A DNA stretch of 64,000 nt. It comes from Acanthosepion lycidas. Lineage: Eukaryota > Mollusca > Cephalopoda > Sepiida > Sepiidae. Every line of letters starts with the position of its first letter. Position 1 is the first letter of the stretch. Both the position numbers and the translations under genes were made by a program. The notes under the pieces were generated by a model. The model was not told where the DNA came from, did not search any database, and saw only the letters and a program-made list of their open reading frames with translations. The stretch lies in contig OZ010593.1 in NCBI GenBank assembly GCA_963932145.1, forward strand, positions 39,156,036 through 39,220,035, given 5' to 3'. Positions 10,005 to 21,453 of the stretch are shown in pieces.

Positions 10005-10096
10005 CATATTGTAGTGACACTGGCAAATTAGTATGCCTAATTTGCATAAGTACAAGAGAAAGTCTATATAACTCGTCACTGAGAATAACGTGGGAC
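10005..10096 (+). promoter_or_regulatory. Octamer plus TATA promoter-like target region (possible LTR U3)
   Basis: Octamer ATTTGCAT (10040-10047) is followed by CTATATAAC (10064-10072). The sequence GAAGACAAGCTTAGCG starts 25 bases after the TATA box. It begins TGTAGTGACA (about 10010), as an LTR might. LINE-1 inserted immediately downstream, and the remainder of this region continues at 17461. This is either the U3/R part of a short Gypsy LTR or a promoter of another repeat. Confidence 0.4.
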
Positions 10097-10112
10097 GAAG
10101 ACAAGCTTAGCG
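10097..10112 (+). repeat. Target-site duplication of LINE-1, left copy
   Basis: GAAGACAAGCTTAGCG is identical to 17445-17460, which follows the LINE-1 3' tail. Sixteen bases is a normal length for a target-primed insertion. Confidence 0.85.
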
Positions 10113-11061
10113 GAAGTCACCAAGTGAGGCAGACCTCCACACTGACTTGTTCTGACTGCTGTTTTGCCGCCCCACTGATTTTTTAACCTTACCCTTTTGT
10201 GTTGAACGTCAATTTTTGTTAAGTTTGTTTTTAATAGTCTTTTGTGTTCTTACGACTGTTTTGAAAAGATTGCAATTTTTTCTTTTCCTTTTTTTTACCC
10301 TCCTCATTTTTCAATTTTTACCTCCTTAATTTGTTGCTCTTTTTCTGTTTATTCTAGCTTTCCTTTTTGATTTTCATTTTCTTTAATTTCTCTTTTAATT
10401 ATATCTTCGTTTTCTTTTGTTTGTAACCCCTGTCTGTGTTTCGCTTTATTTTTGTTTGACTAGCCATTAATTCTTTAATTCTTTCCCTTTAATATCCTTT
10501 AAGTTTTTTGTGTTTTGTTTTTTCTGTTCCAATTTTGTATTGTCGATTTGTCTATTTTTTTTTTCTAACCTTTGTTCTGTCTATCTGTCCATTTATTTGT
10601 CCATTTATTTTATTCTAAACTTTGTATTGTCTATTTTCTTTTGTTTATTTGTTTTGGCGTCAGTCATTTTGTTTTTTGTAACTAGCTCCGTCTAGTTTCG
10701 AAAGTTACGTATTTTTTTTTGCTTTTTGTTTTTTTGTTTTTTTTCTTTGTCTAGCGTTTTCGTTTTTCTTTTCGTGTTTTCCTTTTATTTTTAATTTATT
10801 GTTTCGCCGTTAGGCGAACTTTGTTCTTTAATTTTTTGTCTATTATTTATTGTACGTTTTAATTTTTTTTTCATGCCGTAGTTTTATTTGCTTGTTGTCT
10901 TGCTTTCGGGCGAGCCTTGTGTATTTTGATATTTGTCTGTCACCTGCTGTGTTTTTTATTTGACTGTTAATTTTGCTTTTCTTTTTTTTAAGTTTGCGCC
11001 TATAAGGCGGAATTTATTAACTATTTCCCACCCCCTTTTTTACCCCTTCCCTTTAAAAAAA
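10113..11061 (+). other. LINE-1 5' untranslated region
   Basis: A pyrimidine- and T-rich leader of about 950 bases with no ORF, corresponding to the A-rich stretch 44160-45373 in reversed LINE-2. It carries scattered GCCGTTAGGCG- and GGGCGAGCC-like words. The LINE promoter should lie here but I see no TATA box. Confidence 0.6.
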
Positions 11062-13227
11062 ATGGAGAAGAAGGGAAAAAAAGTACCAATTTTAATTCTG
11101 AAAAAAAAAAACCCTAAAATGTCTGCTTTCAAGAGATCGGTGAGGAAGCATTTATTTAATCCCAAGAAAGATCCGCCTGACAAGAATAACCATGATGAAT
11201 ATCCAGCCTTACCCACAATTCCTACTAATGAGGAAATTATAGAGGAATCAAATGACAAATCAAATGCTAATGCAGATGCCGGGGATTCGCCCTCTTGTTG
11301 GAAGTCCCCTCCTAAATGCATTATCGATATTGCGGAGTTCCTGGATCGTGCCAAGAGTTACGCACACCTTGTGGTGAAAGGCGGGCTCTTGGAGGATCCA
11401 ATCGAAGAAGATCGAGAAAAGAATAGTGTCAGTTTTTATCGTCGACCAGCGTTCGCGCAAAATTTGTCGTTCGACGAAAGACACAGTGTTGAAAACACTG
11501 GAGTCCTTCGGGTTTAAGCCACTCCGAATCGTTAAGGGCAAGGACTTTTCCATGTGGGACGTGCTGCTACCCACCGCCGAAGACTGCGTAAGAGCCTCAA
11601 GCAGGGATTTAATTAACGAAAGACTTCCGGCCTTCGTACAGAGCACGAGGGCCGACGAAGAACCCTTGTAGCAGTATATGAGGTCCCTCCTCAGGGTATC
11701 GGGGAGCGCCTGACGGCTTTCTTTGCCCAGTACGGCGAGATTCTGGGTGCTTCTTGCGATAGCCTGACTGGGGGATGGAGCTTCGATATCATGCTCGATC
11801 ATAAGGCCTTCGGCTCTGTCCGCAACTGTCTTGACGTTGGTGGCCTGAAACTGCCGGTCATTGTGACCGGCCGTAAACCAGTTTGTTGGAAGTGTGGAGT
11901 GGGCAGGAAGAGGAGAGGTGACCAACACCTCTCGTCTTCCTGCACAGAGAATAAGGCCTCTGGAAGTCAGGCTCCAATCGACCAAACTCCCCCTCTGACC
12001 GAGTCTTTAAAATCAGCTACGCCTGTAATGGGCATGCCGGCTACCGGAACCGAAGTGGTCATACCCCCGGTTGGGTCTTCTCCAAAGCCCCCATTCCCCG
12101 AAGAGCTTTCTTTCACTACAAGTGTAGTTGAGAAGGGGGAAGAGGGGGAATGGCAGGTAGTTGGCAGGGCCAGAGGGAAGCGTCAGACAGCAGATCCTCA
12201 ATGCCCCTAGGACTAAAGGCACGTACAGCCCCACTCCCTCTGACAACAGTAAGGGCGACGCCCCGGCCTCCAATCCGACCATCCAAGAACTACAAAAACG
12301 TTATGACACAGGATATGAGAAAACAGAAAAAATTAAGGACCTAAAAAATAAATTAGATCAACAACGAAAAGGAAAAACCTCTCCATCAAAGAACTCTCTT
12401 CCTCCTAAAATCACTACACAGTCTCCTCAGCCCTATACATCCCGTCAACCAAAGTCCTCCTCTACAAAGAAAGCCACTCCTTCCACATCCTCCGACCCAC
12501 CACCTTCTCCCTGTCCCTCAACCCCTCTTTGTAGAGAGAAGTTATCACCTGCCTCTCCTTCCACTTCTTCTGCCCAGTCCCAAATCCCTCTCAGTAGAGA
12601 CCCCAGCCTTTTTAGACGATCTTATACTCCCCGCCATACCCCAGTCCTTCTCCCATCAAATCCTCTGAAATGCCCCCTCCACTAAACAAAAGTCTCAGAA
12701 GCCCCACACATAATTCAGTTGAAAAAAAGAAAAAACCAAAACATATTTATAATCCGGGTGTAGACGTTTGCAAAATGTCCCCTTTGCAAGCGGAGAAAGC
12801 CAGAGACTATGGTAACAGAATCAAGAATTTAAAATACCTATTATCTATCAAACAATTTGGGGATAAAGACATAGAAGATCCCCACAATTTCCCAAACACC
12901 CAAAGAGTATTAACTGTTATTAGATCAGAAACAGTGGCGAGAAAAATCTGGGCAATGTTGGACGAAGCAGTTTCTTCGTTCAAAATGAGCCCGCCCATTG
13001 CTATCGTACAAAACGGTAAATTAAATAAATTGAAACAATTTTGTGCGAGGAGGGTCCCGGTTTTTGTTCATCCCTCCTTTTATAGAGCATTAAAACTGAC
13101 CTTCCCCTGGGATATCGGCGGAATCTCCCATGACGGTACCATCAAGACTGGGATGGGCCATGAGTCTATGGGGGAGGCTGTCGGTATCCTTACCCCGGCT
13201 ATGTTCAATTCAGGAAAGCGACCATAA
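11062..13227 (+). pseudogene. LINE-1 ORF1 (zinc-knuckle RNA-binding protein), frameshifted
   Basis: The ATG at 11062 follows a run of A. The protein starts basic and reaches a conserved block (SCWKSPPKCIIDIAEFL). After a frameshift near 11430 comes a block with ICRSTKDTVLKTL and MWDVLLPT. After another shift come FDIML and VIVTGRKPVCWKC, leading to a CCHC zinc knuckle. The knuckle is broken by a foldback insertion (11903-11943). A Pro/Ser/Thr-rich linker follows, then a C-terminal block (RVPVFVHPSFYRALKLTF). ORF1 of this family normally binds RNA and chaperones target-primed integration. The TAA at 13225 lies 12 bases before the ORF2 ATG. The second copy (LINE-2) supports the domain order. 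Confidence 0.8.
11903..11943. repeat. 18-bp foldback inside the LINE-1 zinc knuckle
   Basis: Arm 11903-11920 and arm 11926-11943 are reverse complements with one mismatch and a 5-base spacer. The right arm matches the LINE-2 sequence encoding the knuckle. The left arm has no counterpart there, so it is an added, templated reverse copy. Confidence 0.85.
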
Positions 13228-13239
13228 TCGGTCTTCACT

Positions 13240-16200
13240 ATGGCTCTCTGGTTAGCAAGTGTAAATGTCTGAGGCCTGAGGTCCGAGTCTCGCAGGGCGA
13301 GGCTCTCTCGTGACCTTCAGCGCCTCGGGATGAATGTTTGTTGTGTGCAAAAGACCCGGTTTTCTTCTCATGACCGTGAGGACATACTGTCTAAGGGGTT
13401 CCCCCTTTATTCAGCATGTTTTGATGTTCGTTCGAGGGGTGTCTCTTGGCTAGTGAGCAAGTCTTTGAAGGCAAGGCTACATGTACTCTTGCTTTCGCAG
13501 TTCCAGTGGGCAGGATTTGTGTGCTGGATGTTACTATAAAGGATAAGGCTCTACGTCTCATTGGAATTTATGCGCCCAATAGCCATTCTGAGCAGCCTCC
13601 TTTGTTTCGGCGGATCGGGCCGTTCTTGACGACATCTCGTCGGGTAGTTTTAGCCGGGGATTGGAATACCGTCCTTGACCCCGATATAGATCGAATTGGG
13701 CAAAGTTCGGGTACTAACAACCGGTACGTGAAATCATTTCGGGGCTTTATCGATGAGTTTGATCTCGTCGATAAGTACCGGAATGAGCACCCTCGGGAGG
13801 TAGCATGGACTTGGACAAATAGTGGCAACTCGGCTCCTGGGACGCTTGCTAGCTACCTCGACCGAGTCTTAGTTAGGAGAGTCGATGTAGGGCTCTTAGG
13901 GTGTCCAAGCTTCCATTATATAGTTTATTCGGATCATAGGCTTGTCCGGGTCCGCGTAAACTTAGATAAGCCTAAGGTTAGGTTGACTGGTTACTGGAAA
14001 TTTAACTGTTCATTATTTGGGGAGCAGGATTTCCGGGACCAGTTGCTACTAATGATACAGAGGGAATTAACGGGGGCGGTTTTAGGGAATGCCTGGTGGG
14101 ATAAATTAAAATCCAAAATTAGAACGTTTGCTGCCGATTTTAGTTGTCGACTCAATCTAGATAGATTAGCGGCGCAAACGGTTTTAGAACCGTTTAGAAG
14201 TTGATCGGGTTGTGAAATCCCGTGATAGTGGGGAGTTGTCCTCCTTGCTTATCAAGAAGGATCAAGCTCTGGTAGTTAGGGCTAGGTTAAAAAGAATGTC
14301 TTCTGAGGCGACAAATATGGCCGCTGATTTGCGTGCAGAGGAAAATCGGAACGCGTCTAGGCGATATATCGCGTGCGTCACATTGCCGGATAAGCGGACC
14401 GTGACTACAAACGCGGGCATATGCGAGGCCTTTCGGGATTACTTTCAGGATCTTTTCACCAGGGAGCCCGGTCTGAGTTGTACTCAGTTCGACGCCTATT
14501 TAGCCGACTTTCCCTGCCTCGAGGCAGCTGAAGCGGCTAGGTGGCGAGGGTCCTATCACAGAGTCGGAAATCTGGGAAGCGCTGAAGCAGGTTGGCCTGG
14601 ATAAATCTCCGGGACTAGATGGTCTCCCCTACGAAGTTTACTTGAGGCAGTCCTCCGTTTTTGTTCCTTTGCTGGAACTGATTTTCAACCACTGGATGAA
14701 GCAGGGGTCTATACCTCAACGCTTCACCAGTGGTGTGATCAAGTTGCTGCGTAAGGACAAAAACGGTAGGGATGGGATAGGTAATTTTCGCCCTTTAACC
14801 ATGTTAAATATAGAGTTAAAGATTTTGGCAAAGATCTTAGCCAACCGTTTTCAGCTTGTCCTGTCTCGTCTGATTGGCTCCGAACAGACTTGTGCTGTGA
14901 AGGGCAGGACTATTCAGGACAACCTTCATATGGTCCGCTTGATCATAGAGAAAGTCGACAGTGAATCCGCGCTGATCAATTTGGATCAGTCCAAGGCCTT
15001 TGATAGGGTTGACCATCGATTCCTGGAAGCTGTTCTTTCGGCTGCCGGTTTCGGGCCGGACTTCCGCTCCTGGATCCGTCTTCTGTATGCGACCCCCGGT
15101 GCGCTGGTGGAGGTAAATGGGGTAAGATCGAAGCCTTTCGTATTGTCTTGCTCCATTCGTCAAGGTTGTCCGCTTTCGCCTTTGCTTTACGTTCTTGCGT
15201 TGGAACCATTCCTTCGCAAGTTAAAGGCGAATCCGGTCCTGCGCGGAATTTCCATGTCAGGGGCTACCACCTCAGCCAGGTATTCTGCCTATGCTGAAGA
15301 CGTTTCGGTTCTTGTGTCGATCAGAGCCGAGATTGACGAAGTCAGTAAAGAGATCAGTGGGTATGAGATTGTGACAGGGGCCAAGATCAACTGTGATAAG
15401 TCTGTTGGCTTGCGGTTGGGTGCGTAGAAGGGAGTTTCTCTTCCCGGACCTTTCCTCTGGACGGATGGGCCGATCAAGATACTCGGCGTCTGGTTCGGTC
15501 CAGATATCCAGTTGGGAATGAATTGGACGGAGGTACAAGGGAAGGTCGAGATCGCGGTTAATCTGTGGTCTCGGGTGGAGGCTTTCCTTGAAGGGGAGGG
15601 CGGAAGTATGTGTTTCACACATCTACCCGATTCTCCTTTACCGACTTTCTGTACTTCGACTTCCGTATACCAGACTAATATTATTAGTAAGGCTCTTGTT
15701 CTCTTTCTTGTGGAGAGACAAGGCCGCTATGGTATCTCGCGAGATCTGTTGCCTTCATCCCTCTGAGGGCGGTCTGGGTATGCCTAGCATTGAGATTCGT
15801 CAATATATGCTTCGCATCACCTTTCTAGACCGAATGTGTTGCGGATCGGATGAGGATGGCGCCTTCTGGAAGGAAGACGTCCGTAAACATTTCCCATCCT
15901 TGAGAAGTGTGCACTCGTGCCGGGAGGAGGCCGGCCGTACACCCCGAGCCGAATGCTCCTTCTACCGCGAATGTCGTCGTGCTCTGAAACACCTCTTACG
16001 GGCGTCGGATGGCCTCTCCAACGTCCAGGCGTTGTCTCATAGGGTATTGTATCATGTGTTAGTCAGGGGGGCCGTTCAGGATGATCTGATTGACGAGCTC
16101 GGTCTTACGAAGCAGGAGGCTCGCTCGATATGGCCTTGGGCGCCTGGATTGAAATGCCTCAATAATGATGAGGCATCACTCACCTGGCTGGTGATGCGTG

Positions 16201-16690
16201 GGGCCCTCTGGGTAGCCAAAAGACTTTGTTCAGCAGGCTTGGAGAAATATCCAAACTGCCGTCGCTCTACTGGGAAAGTCGAAACCATTGGTCACGCCTT
16301 CTTTCATTGCAAGATGGTAGTGCCTTTGTGCAAGTTTGTTGAAGGCCTCATGCTTCGCATGCAGCAGGGAAAGTATTTTGTCCTTGAGGCCAGTTCTGTT
16401 TGTAGCAATGTGGTGCCGCAGATGACGAAGGCTGAACACTATGTGTTCTTTTGCTTACTAGGTGTTATGAGAGTCGTGATTTGGATGACGCGTCAGAAGG
16501 AATTCTATGAGGGCGAGAAGTTCACTTCTTCCCAACTGATCTTGTTCTTTAAGATCTTCAGCTTAAAGTCAAGATTAGGACGGAAAGGCGGCGGCTCACC
16601 CCATCAGAATTTGGCAAAAGGTGAGTGAATCTTGCGCGTATGTGGCGAGTAAAAGGGGCTGACCTGGAGTGGCATTTTGATGTCGGTTAG
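13240..16690 (+). pseudogene. LINE-1 ORF2: AP endonuclease, reverse transcriptase, CCHC, broken
   Basis: The ATG at 13240 starts a frame that hits TGA at 13270-13272, where LINE-2 has an Arg codon. The endonuclease domain follows: NVCCVQKTRF, LIGIYAPN, LAGDWNTVLDP, a YLDRVLV block and YSDHRLV with the catalytic Asp-His. A frameshift after about 14200 precedes the reverse transcriptase: NFRPLTMLN, INLDQSKAFDRVDH, SIRQGCPLSPLLY and the catalytic box AYAEDVSV. Two aspartates are expected in that box, so one is lost. After further shifts a C-terminal CCHC appears, with its first Cys changed to Tyr (YPNCRR, HAFFHC). The true end by comparison with LINE-2 is GADLEWHFDVG and the TAG at 16688. Confidence 0.85.
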
Positions 16691-17444
16691 GCATCAGGAT
16701 ATTGTTTTCCTGTTTTTGAACGTGTGCAACCCATCCCTGGATTTAGGAGAGAAGTAGGTTTTTTGATTCTTTAGTTTTTCTTTTCTCTTCCAGTAAACGT
16801 ATCTAGGGTGTTTCTGCTCATTTGCCCCTTTTATTTCTGTCCCTTTCTTTTTCCTTTAGTTTAACTCCCCACCCCCAAACTCGTTAGGTGGTCAGTGATC
16901 TCAGTTCTCTGGTGGATGCGGGGCGCCTTTCGTTTCGCGTGTGTGTTTTTCGTATTTGTTGTCTGAATGTGTGCACGTCTGTGTGAGTGATTGGGACGGA
17001 TGAATGTTTTCCTATATTCTTATAAGTCCCGCATCGATTTCGTCCAGTTAACTGATTTTTCTGCCACATTTAAGGTCTGTGGGGGTTTTATTACTAAAAT
17101 GATTTTGTTTAGTTTCTTGTAAATAGTTTATAACCATTTTGTATATACAGCATTGGGGTGTTTTTAGCTTGTTGTTATTTATTCCCTTTCCATCACAGAC
17201 AATGATTTGTACATATGGGGACTATTTAGGATTTTCATTGAGACAATGAGTTATTTTGGTGGATGTAGCAAGAAAGGTAAGTATAAATGTATTGTTTTGG
17301 TGCTAGGATTATTGTTTTGTATGATTGGGTCAGTGGTTGTGGCTTGCTAAGTTATAAATTAAGACAAATGATGACCGTCCTTTTTCCCCATCCCCTTCTT
17401 CGGCCTTGTACCACATTTGCTGTTCATTTACAGTAATAAATAAA
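16691..17444 (+). other. LINE-1 3' untranslated region and tail
   Basis: About 750 bases without ORF, alignable by eye to 33390-34120 (reversed) in LINE-2 through shared words such as GTACATATGGGGACTA and CTGCCACATTTA. The end carries GGCCTTGTACCACATTTG and finishes AGTAATAAATAAA. The motif GGCCTTGTRCCACATT near the end recurs in LINE-2 and repeat X and may be the part recognised by the reverse transcriptase. Confidence 0.75.
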
Positions 17445-17492
17445 GAAGACAAGCTTAGCGACTGACTAGTGCTAAACTTCGACTTCACATCA
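17445..17492 (+). repeat. 48-bp direct repeat, left copy (includes LINE-1 TSD)
   Basis: Identical to 21454-21501, starting GAAGACAAGCTTAGCG and ending CTTCGACTTCACATCA. The two copies bracket the Gypsy-1 body. The first 16 bases are also the right target duplication of LINE-1. It is either a long target duplication of the Gypsy-1 unit or the R/U5 part of degraded LTRs. Confidence 0.9.
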
Positions 17493-18200
17493 ATGGCGTC
17501 ACCGATAGAATGCCATTTGTCTCTAGAATATTCAGATTTCGTGGATGCATGGATTCGCTGTTTTTCTGCCAATGCGAAAAGTAAAAAGCTGAAAGACAAC
17601 AAGGAGAAGGGAGGCGAAAATAAAATTACGGATTTATTTTTGGCTACAGCTGGATGCGAGGCGATAATGAAAGTCTCCACCATGGCATATCCCACAAACT
17701 TGGAAGACCTGACTTTCGAAAAAATAAGTCAGATTATAAGGAGAAATATGAGACCCAATAGTAGTGGCAGAAAGAACGAAGTCCATGTCGATGAAACAAG
17801 AAATTGACGAACCAATCATAAAATATCTACGAAATGCGAGTAGATATTGCGAATTTGAGAAACTCTGACAAGATGAACAGACTATTGAAGAGGACTTGAT
17901 TCAGTTAAGGTTAATTGAAGGTATGTGCAATGCATCACACCGATATAAAATAATGGAACAACTACAAATAGGAAATATGTCTTTAAATACATGCATTGAC
18001 TTTATACAGCAACAAGAATTAATACAGAAATTCAACCATCATAAAAGTCAACACAGCGAACAAATATTCGCTGATACATACATGTTAAAATAGATAAGAA
18101 AATATTCGTATTGTGGACGTGAACACGAAATAAAAAGGGGAAAATGCCCAGCATTTAGAAAAACCTGTACAAATTGCTTAAATAGAAGCATTCTCGAGCA
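17493..18200 (+). pseudogene. Gypsy-1 gag with zinc knuckle
   Basis: The ATG at 17493 lies at the edge of the 48-bp repeat and starts a frame of 104 codons (FVDAWIRCFSANAK, DLFLATAGCEA, LEDLTFEKI), typical of Mag-type Gypsy gag N-terminal halves. After a TGA the similarity continues in other frames with many stops (MCNASHRYKIMEQLQIGN near 17925). A zinc-knuckle-like piece, SYCGREHEIKRGKCPAF followed by TCTNC, lies at about 18105-18175. The structural and RNA-packaging role is inferred from the family. Confidence 0.7.
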
Positions 18201-18329
18201 GTATGCAAATTCAAAAATAAAAACGTTGAAAGAGTTGAAGAAAACGAAACCAATATGGAAGTCTTCACATTAAAAAATAAGAATATAGAAAAAATTGAAC
18301 AAAAGTAAAAAGACATTATACTAAAGGTT

Positions 18330-18644
18330 AAAATCAACAACTGCAACTTAGATATGCAAATTGATACTGGGAGTGAAGTAATGTTGATACCAAAATATTT
18401 TGGGGAACGCATTGGAAAGGCACCTTTACGAAAGAGCAGTTTACAACTCCGCCAATTTGATGGGTCGGTCATAAAAACTTTAGGATACTTTGAAGGTTCC
18501 TTGGAGTTAGAAGATAAATTTGAAGTAATACCTATAATTGTCACAAGTTGTAAAAAGAACCACGGACTTCTTGGAAACGACGTGCTTAACATAAATTGTA
18601 CCAAATTAATTAATGAGATAAAAATGGAAAAACCGGAAAGTTAA
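18330..18644 (+). pseudogene. Gypsy-1 aspartic protease
   Basis: The frame contains the catalytic triad as MQIDTGSEVMLIP (DTG at 18360-18368) and, about 75 residues later, GLLGNDVLNINC, the usual GxD flap-end motif of retroelement proteases. The frame ends with TAA and the reverse transcriptase follows after a shift. The protease would cleave the Gypsy polyprotein. Confidence 0.8.
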
Positions 18645-18663
18645 AAAACTATAAAGCGAGTTT

Positions 18664-19420
18664 AAAATTAAAAGAAAATGTCTCCCCTTCTTATTATGAG
18701 GCACGAAAATTACCAATACATTTGTTGCTATTAGTAGTAACAAAACTACGAAAATTAATAGAACAAGCCCTTCTTGAACATGTTCCCCCTGGGGGTAGCA
18801 AGTGGGCATCATCCATTGTACTTTTGAAGAAGCCAGATGGTGATTTACGTATTTGTGGAGATTACAAAATAGGCGTAAATCACAAAGTTTGTTCGGATTC
18901 ATATCCCATACCGAATGTTGAAGTTACATTACATGCACTGGCAAGAATGAGCCTTTTTACAAAAATAGATTTAAAAACAGCATGCCACCAAATACCAATA
19001 GACGATAACTTCAAAGAAGTAACCACGATAAATACGCTAATAGGGTTACTAAGATGGAAAAGGATGCCATATGGAATAAAAACTGCAAGTGCCATATTTC
19101 AAAGGGCTATTGAACAGGTTTTAGAAAATATGAAAAATATGATTTGTTACCAAGACGATATATGCATAGGAGCTACTAATGAAAATGAATTAAAAAAGAA
19201 AACCGACTTAATCTTGAATAGATTAAGAAATGCTGGAATGACAATAAATGAGGAAAAATGCGTAAGCAATTGTAGTAAAATATCTTTTTTAGGTTATTCC
19301 ATTTCAAAAGAAGGTATATCACCAGACCAAGCCTTGATAGAAAAAATACTAAAAGTAGCTACACCTACAAATAAAAAAGAACTGGAGTCTTTTTTGGGAT
19401 TGGTGAATTTTTACAGGTGA
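18664..19420 (+). pseudogene. Gypsy-1 reverse transcriptase
   Basis: One frame carries the ordered motifs of a Ty3/Gypsy reverse transcriptase: SSIVLLKKPDGDLRICGDY, SYPIPNVE, FTKIDLKTACHQIPI, RMPYGIKTASAIFQR and the catalytic CYQDDICIG, followed by INEEKC, ISFLGY and ESFLGLVNFYR. The active-site YxDD is intact. The frame is cut by a single TGA at 19418, where Arg is normal, so this domain is among the least decayed parts of the window. Confidence 0.9.
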
Positions 19421-20168
19421 TATTTACCAAAATACACGGACTTGACTGAACCGTTTGCAAATTTAAGAAAAAAGAATGTTGAATTTATTTGGTCAGAGGA
19501 ACAACAAAAAGCTTTTGATAAATTAAAAGTAATTGTGGCAAAGAAACCAGTAGTGAAAATGTTTGATTCAAAAAAGGACATTATGTTAACGACAGATGCA
19601 AGCGAACATTCGATATCGGGAATATTATCACAAGAAGGACATCCGATAATGTATTTATCAAGAAGACTAACGAACACCGAATTTAATTATTCAAATATAG
19701 AGAAAGACGGATTGGCTATTGTGTGGACAACTACTAGAGCCCGACGATTTTTAATTGGGAAAAAATTTCTGTTAAGAAGTGATCATAGACCATTAGAGTT
19801 TATATTTAACCCAAGGAAAGAATTACCCAAAGTCACGACATCGAGGATACTAAGATTAATGGCATTTGACTTTGATATAGAATATGTCAAAGGAAATTCA
19901 ATTCCACACGTAGATGCACTATCAAGATTGCGATTTTACAAGGAGTCAAAAGATAAAACAGAAGAAGAATTTGAAGATGCATTCTTACATTGGGTGGAGA
20001 CTGATGTTTTGTCTTTAGATAGAATGGCTGCGGAAACTAGACATGATCCAGTACTAAGTAGGATAATATCGAGAATAAGGAAAAACTCATGGGGAAATTG
20101 TTCTAGGACGGAAAGACCCTACAAAGAAATAAGACCTGAAATTAACGATAGAACATTGAGTGATTTGT
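19421..20168 (+). pseudogene. Gypsy-1 RNase H and connection region
   Basis: It continues in frame after the TGA at 19418 with TEPFANL, FIWSEEQQKAFDKLK, the RNase H start MLTTDASEHSISGIL, then YSNIEKDGLAIVW, RSDHRPLEFIF and PHVDALSRL. The Asp, Glu and Asp residues of RNase H are visible. The frame ends in TAA at 20168, where a shift leads to the integrase. Confidence 0.88.
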
Positions 20169-20171
20169 AAT

Positions 20172-21024
20172 GGGGATCTGGTAGTTCCCCCAGAAACACA
20201 AAGAAAATTGGTAATAAAAAGTGTACATGATGATATACACTGTGGAGTAGCGGCCACACAAAAAAGGATAAAATTAGAAGCATGGTGGCCGGGATATTCA
20301 AGAGATGTCGAAGAATATATAAAAAGGTGCAAAAAATGTAAAGAATTAAGAAACTTTACACAGACTACTTTACATTCGTGGCCCAGAGGAGTGGAGTCGG
20401 GTGCATATAGATCATGCGTATATTACTGAAGTGGGACTCTTATTAATTCTAGTAGACTCTTTTTCAGACTGGCCTGAAATAATCCGGGTGCCAGACAAGA
20501 AAAGTTCTACGATAAAACAGATTTTAAGGGTCATATTTTCCAGAAACGGCATACCAAAAAACCTGGTATCTGACAACGCACCAGAATTTTGTGACGAAAA
20601 TCTTAATTTATGGTTAGGCAAAATAGGATGTAAACCGTATGACACCCCCATATCACCCTCAGTCGGACGGGTTAGCGGAAAGAATTGTGCAGACCGTAAA
20701 AACGGACTAAAAGCATGCTCTCAGCAAAAAGAAAAAGTAGAAGTTTTTCTACCGAGGCTGCTTTTAAGCTATCGCACAATACCACACGCTGGAAGACTAG
20801 AAAGCCCATCAGCTTTAATGGGCAGACAAATTAGAGCTCCGCTAACGATGTTGTATTCCACAAATGAAAAAATGTGGTACAAAAAGAACAAAGAAGCAAA
20901 TCCGGTAAGGGCAGAATTTATCATGCAAAAAGGCCACAATACAGCAATAATAAATAGAGAAAATGGCAACAGTGTATTAGCCCATGCAGATCAAAAAAGG
21001 ACCCAGAGTGAATATGAAGAGTAA
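20172..21024 (+). pseudogene. Gypsy-1 integrase (HHCC plus DDE core), frameshifted
   Basis: The HHCC zinc-binding part is clear: VHDDIHCGVAATQKR, EAWWPGYSRDVEEYI and CKKCKEL. After a shift near 20400 the core begins with the first catalytic Asp in HIDHAY. The second is in NLVSDNAPEFC. The third catalytic residue (Glu, in a GLAERIV context) lies near 20670 but in another frame because of a further indel. A GPY-like tail with MLYSTNEKMWYK follows. Confidence 0.85.
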
Positions 21025-21036
21025 AATGATGAGGAA

Positions 21037-21336
21037 ATGTCTACGATTCCGTCCGTTAATGATTTATTAGAACAACCGTTACAGAATGAAAGATCAGAAG
21101 ACGAAATAATGCAGGATCAAGTGGGCCAGAATGAGTTTGTAAGTTCGGATCAAATAATGCAAGAAAATGCCTATGATTGCAGCTTAGCGCGAGACAGATC
21201 TAGGTCTCCCATAAAAAGAAATACGGGAGAGACTTCTTGTCTGACTTCTGTTGAACTCGCTGCTTTGGCAAAGAGGAACCCGGAGGAAGCTTTGCCGAAG
21301 GGCAAAGTTTCATCCGGGGAGGTAGACAGGCCCTGA
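21037..21336 (+). pseudogene. Gypsy-1 C-terminal tail reading into repeat X
   Basis: From the ATG at 21037 an acidic and polar tail runs (NDLLEQPLQNERSEDEI, RDRSRSPIKRN) and then enters the segment shared with repeat X copy 2. There both copies encode NPEE ... KGKVSSGEVDR and stop at the same TGA. Differences between copies include six third-position synonymous changes out of eleven, with no indel. Whether this is the true end of pol or a fused repeat is unclear. Confidence 0.5.
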
Positions 21337-21453
21337 ACCCGTCTAGGCGGGTTCAAAGGGTATATTTTTGGGCGAGCTTACGGACTCGGATAAACCCACG
21401 TTAAACTCGGTCTTGTGCCACATACATTCCTCGTGGTGGGTCTGTTAAATACC
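21246..21453 (+). repeat. Repeat X, copy 1 (SINE-like unit with LINE-like 3' tail)
   Basis: About 208 bp similar to 38807-39011. It holds an A-box-like TGGCAAAGAGG, a hairpin GAACCCG/CGGGTTC near 21336-21353 with a B-box-like GGTTCAAAG, and a 3' part GGTCTTGTGCCACAT ... TTAAATACC. The last part resembles the ends of both LINEs. It abuts the 48-bp direct repeat exactly. It could be a pol III SINE, an LTR remnant, or the natural 3' end of the Gypsy-1 unit. Confidence 0.6.

Larger units (their letters stand above)
10113..17444 (+). mobile_element. LINE-1: near-full-length Tx1-like non-LTR retrotransposon
   Basis: This 7.33-kb unit is bounded by a 16-bp target duplication. It has a T-rich 5' leader (to about 11061), ORF1 with a zinc knuckle, ORF2 with endonuclease, reverse transcriptase and C-terminal CCHC, and a 3' untranslated region ending ATAAATAAA. 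The same order and similar length are seen in LINE-2 on the minus strand once an inserted transposon is subtracted. Motifs such as CAVKGRTIQDN and the ORF1 layout place it near the Tx1/L1 group. Many frameshifts and stops show it is inactive. Confidence 0.85.

Noticed and set aside
10510..10695. Hydrophobic ORF near 10.5 kb
   Set aside because: Lies in the T-rich LINE-1 leader. Phe/Leu-rich translation is expected from composition.
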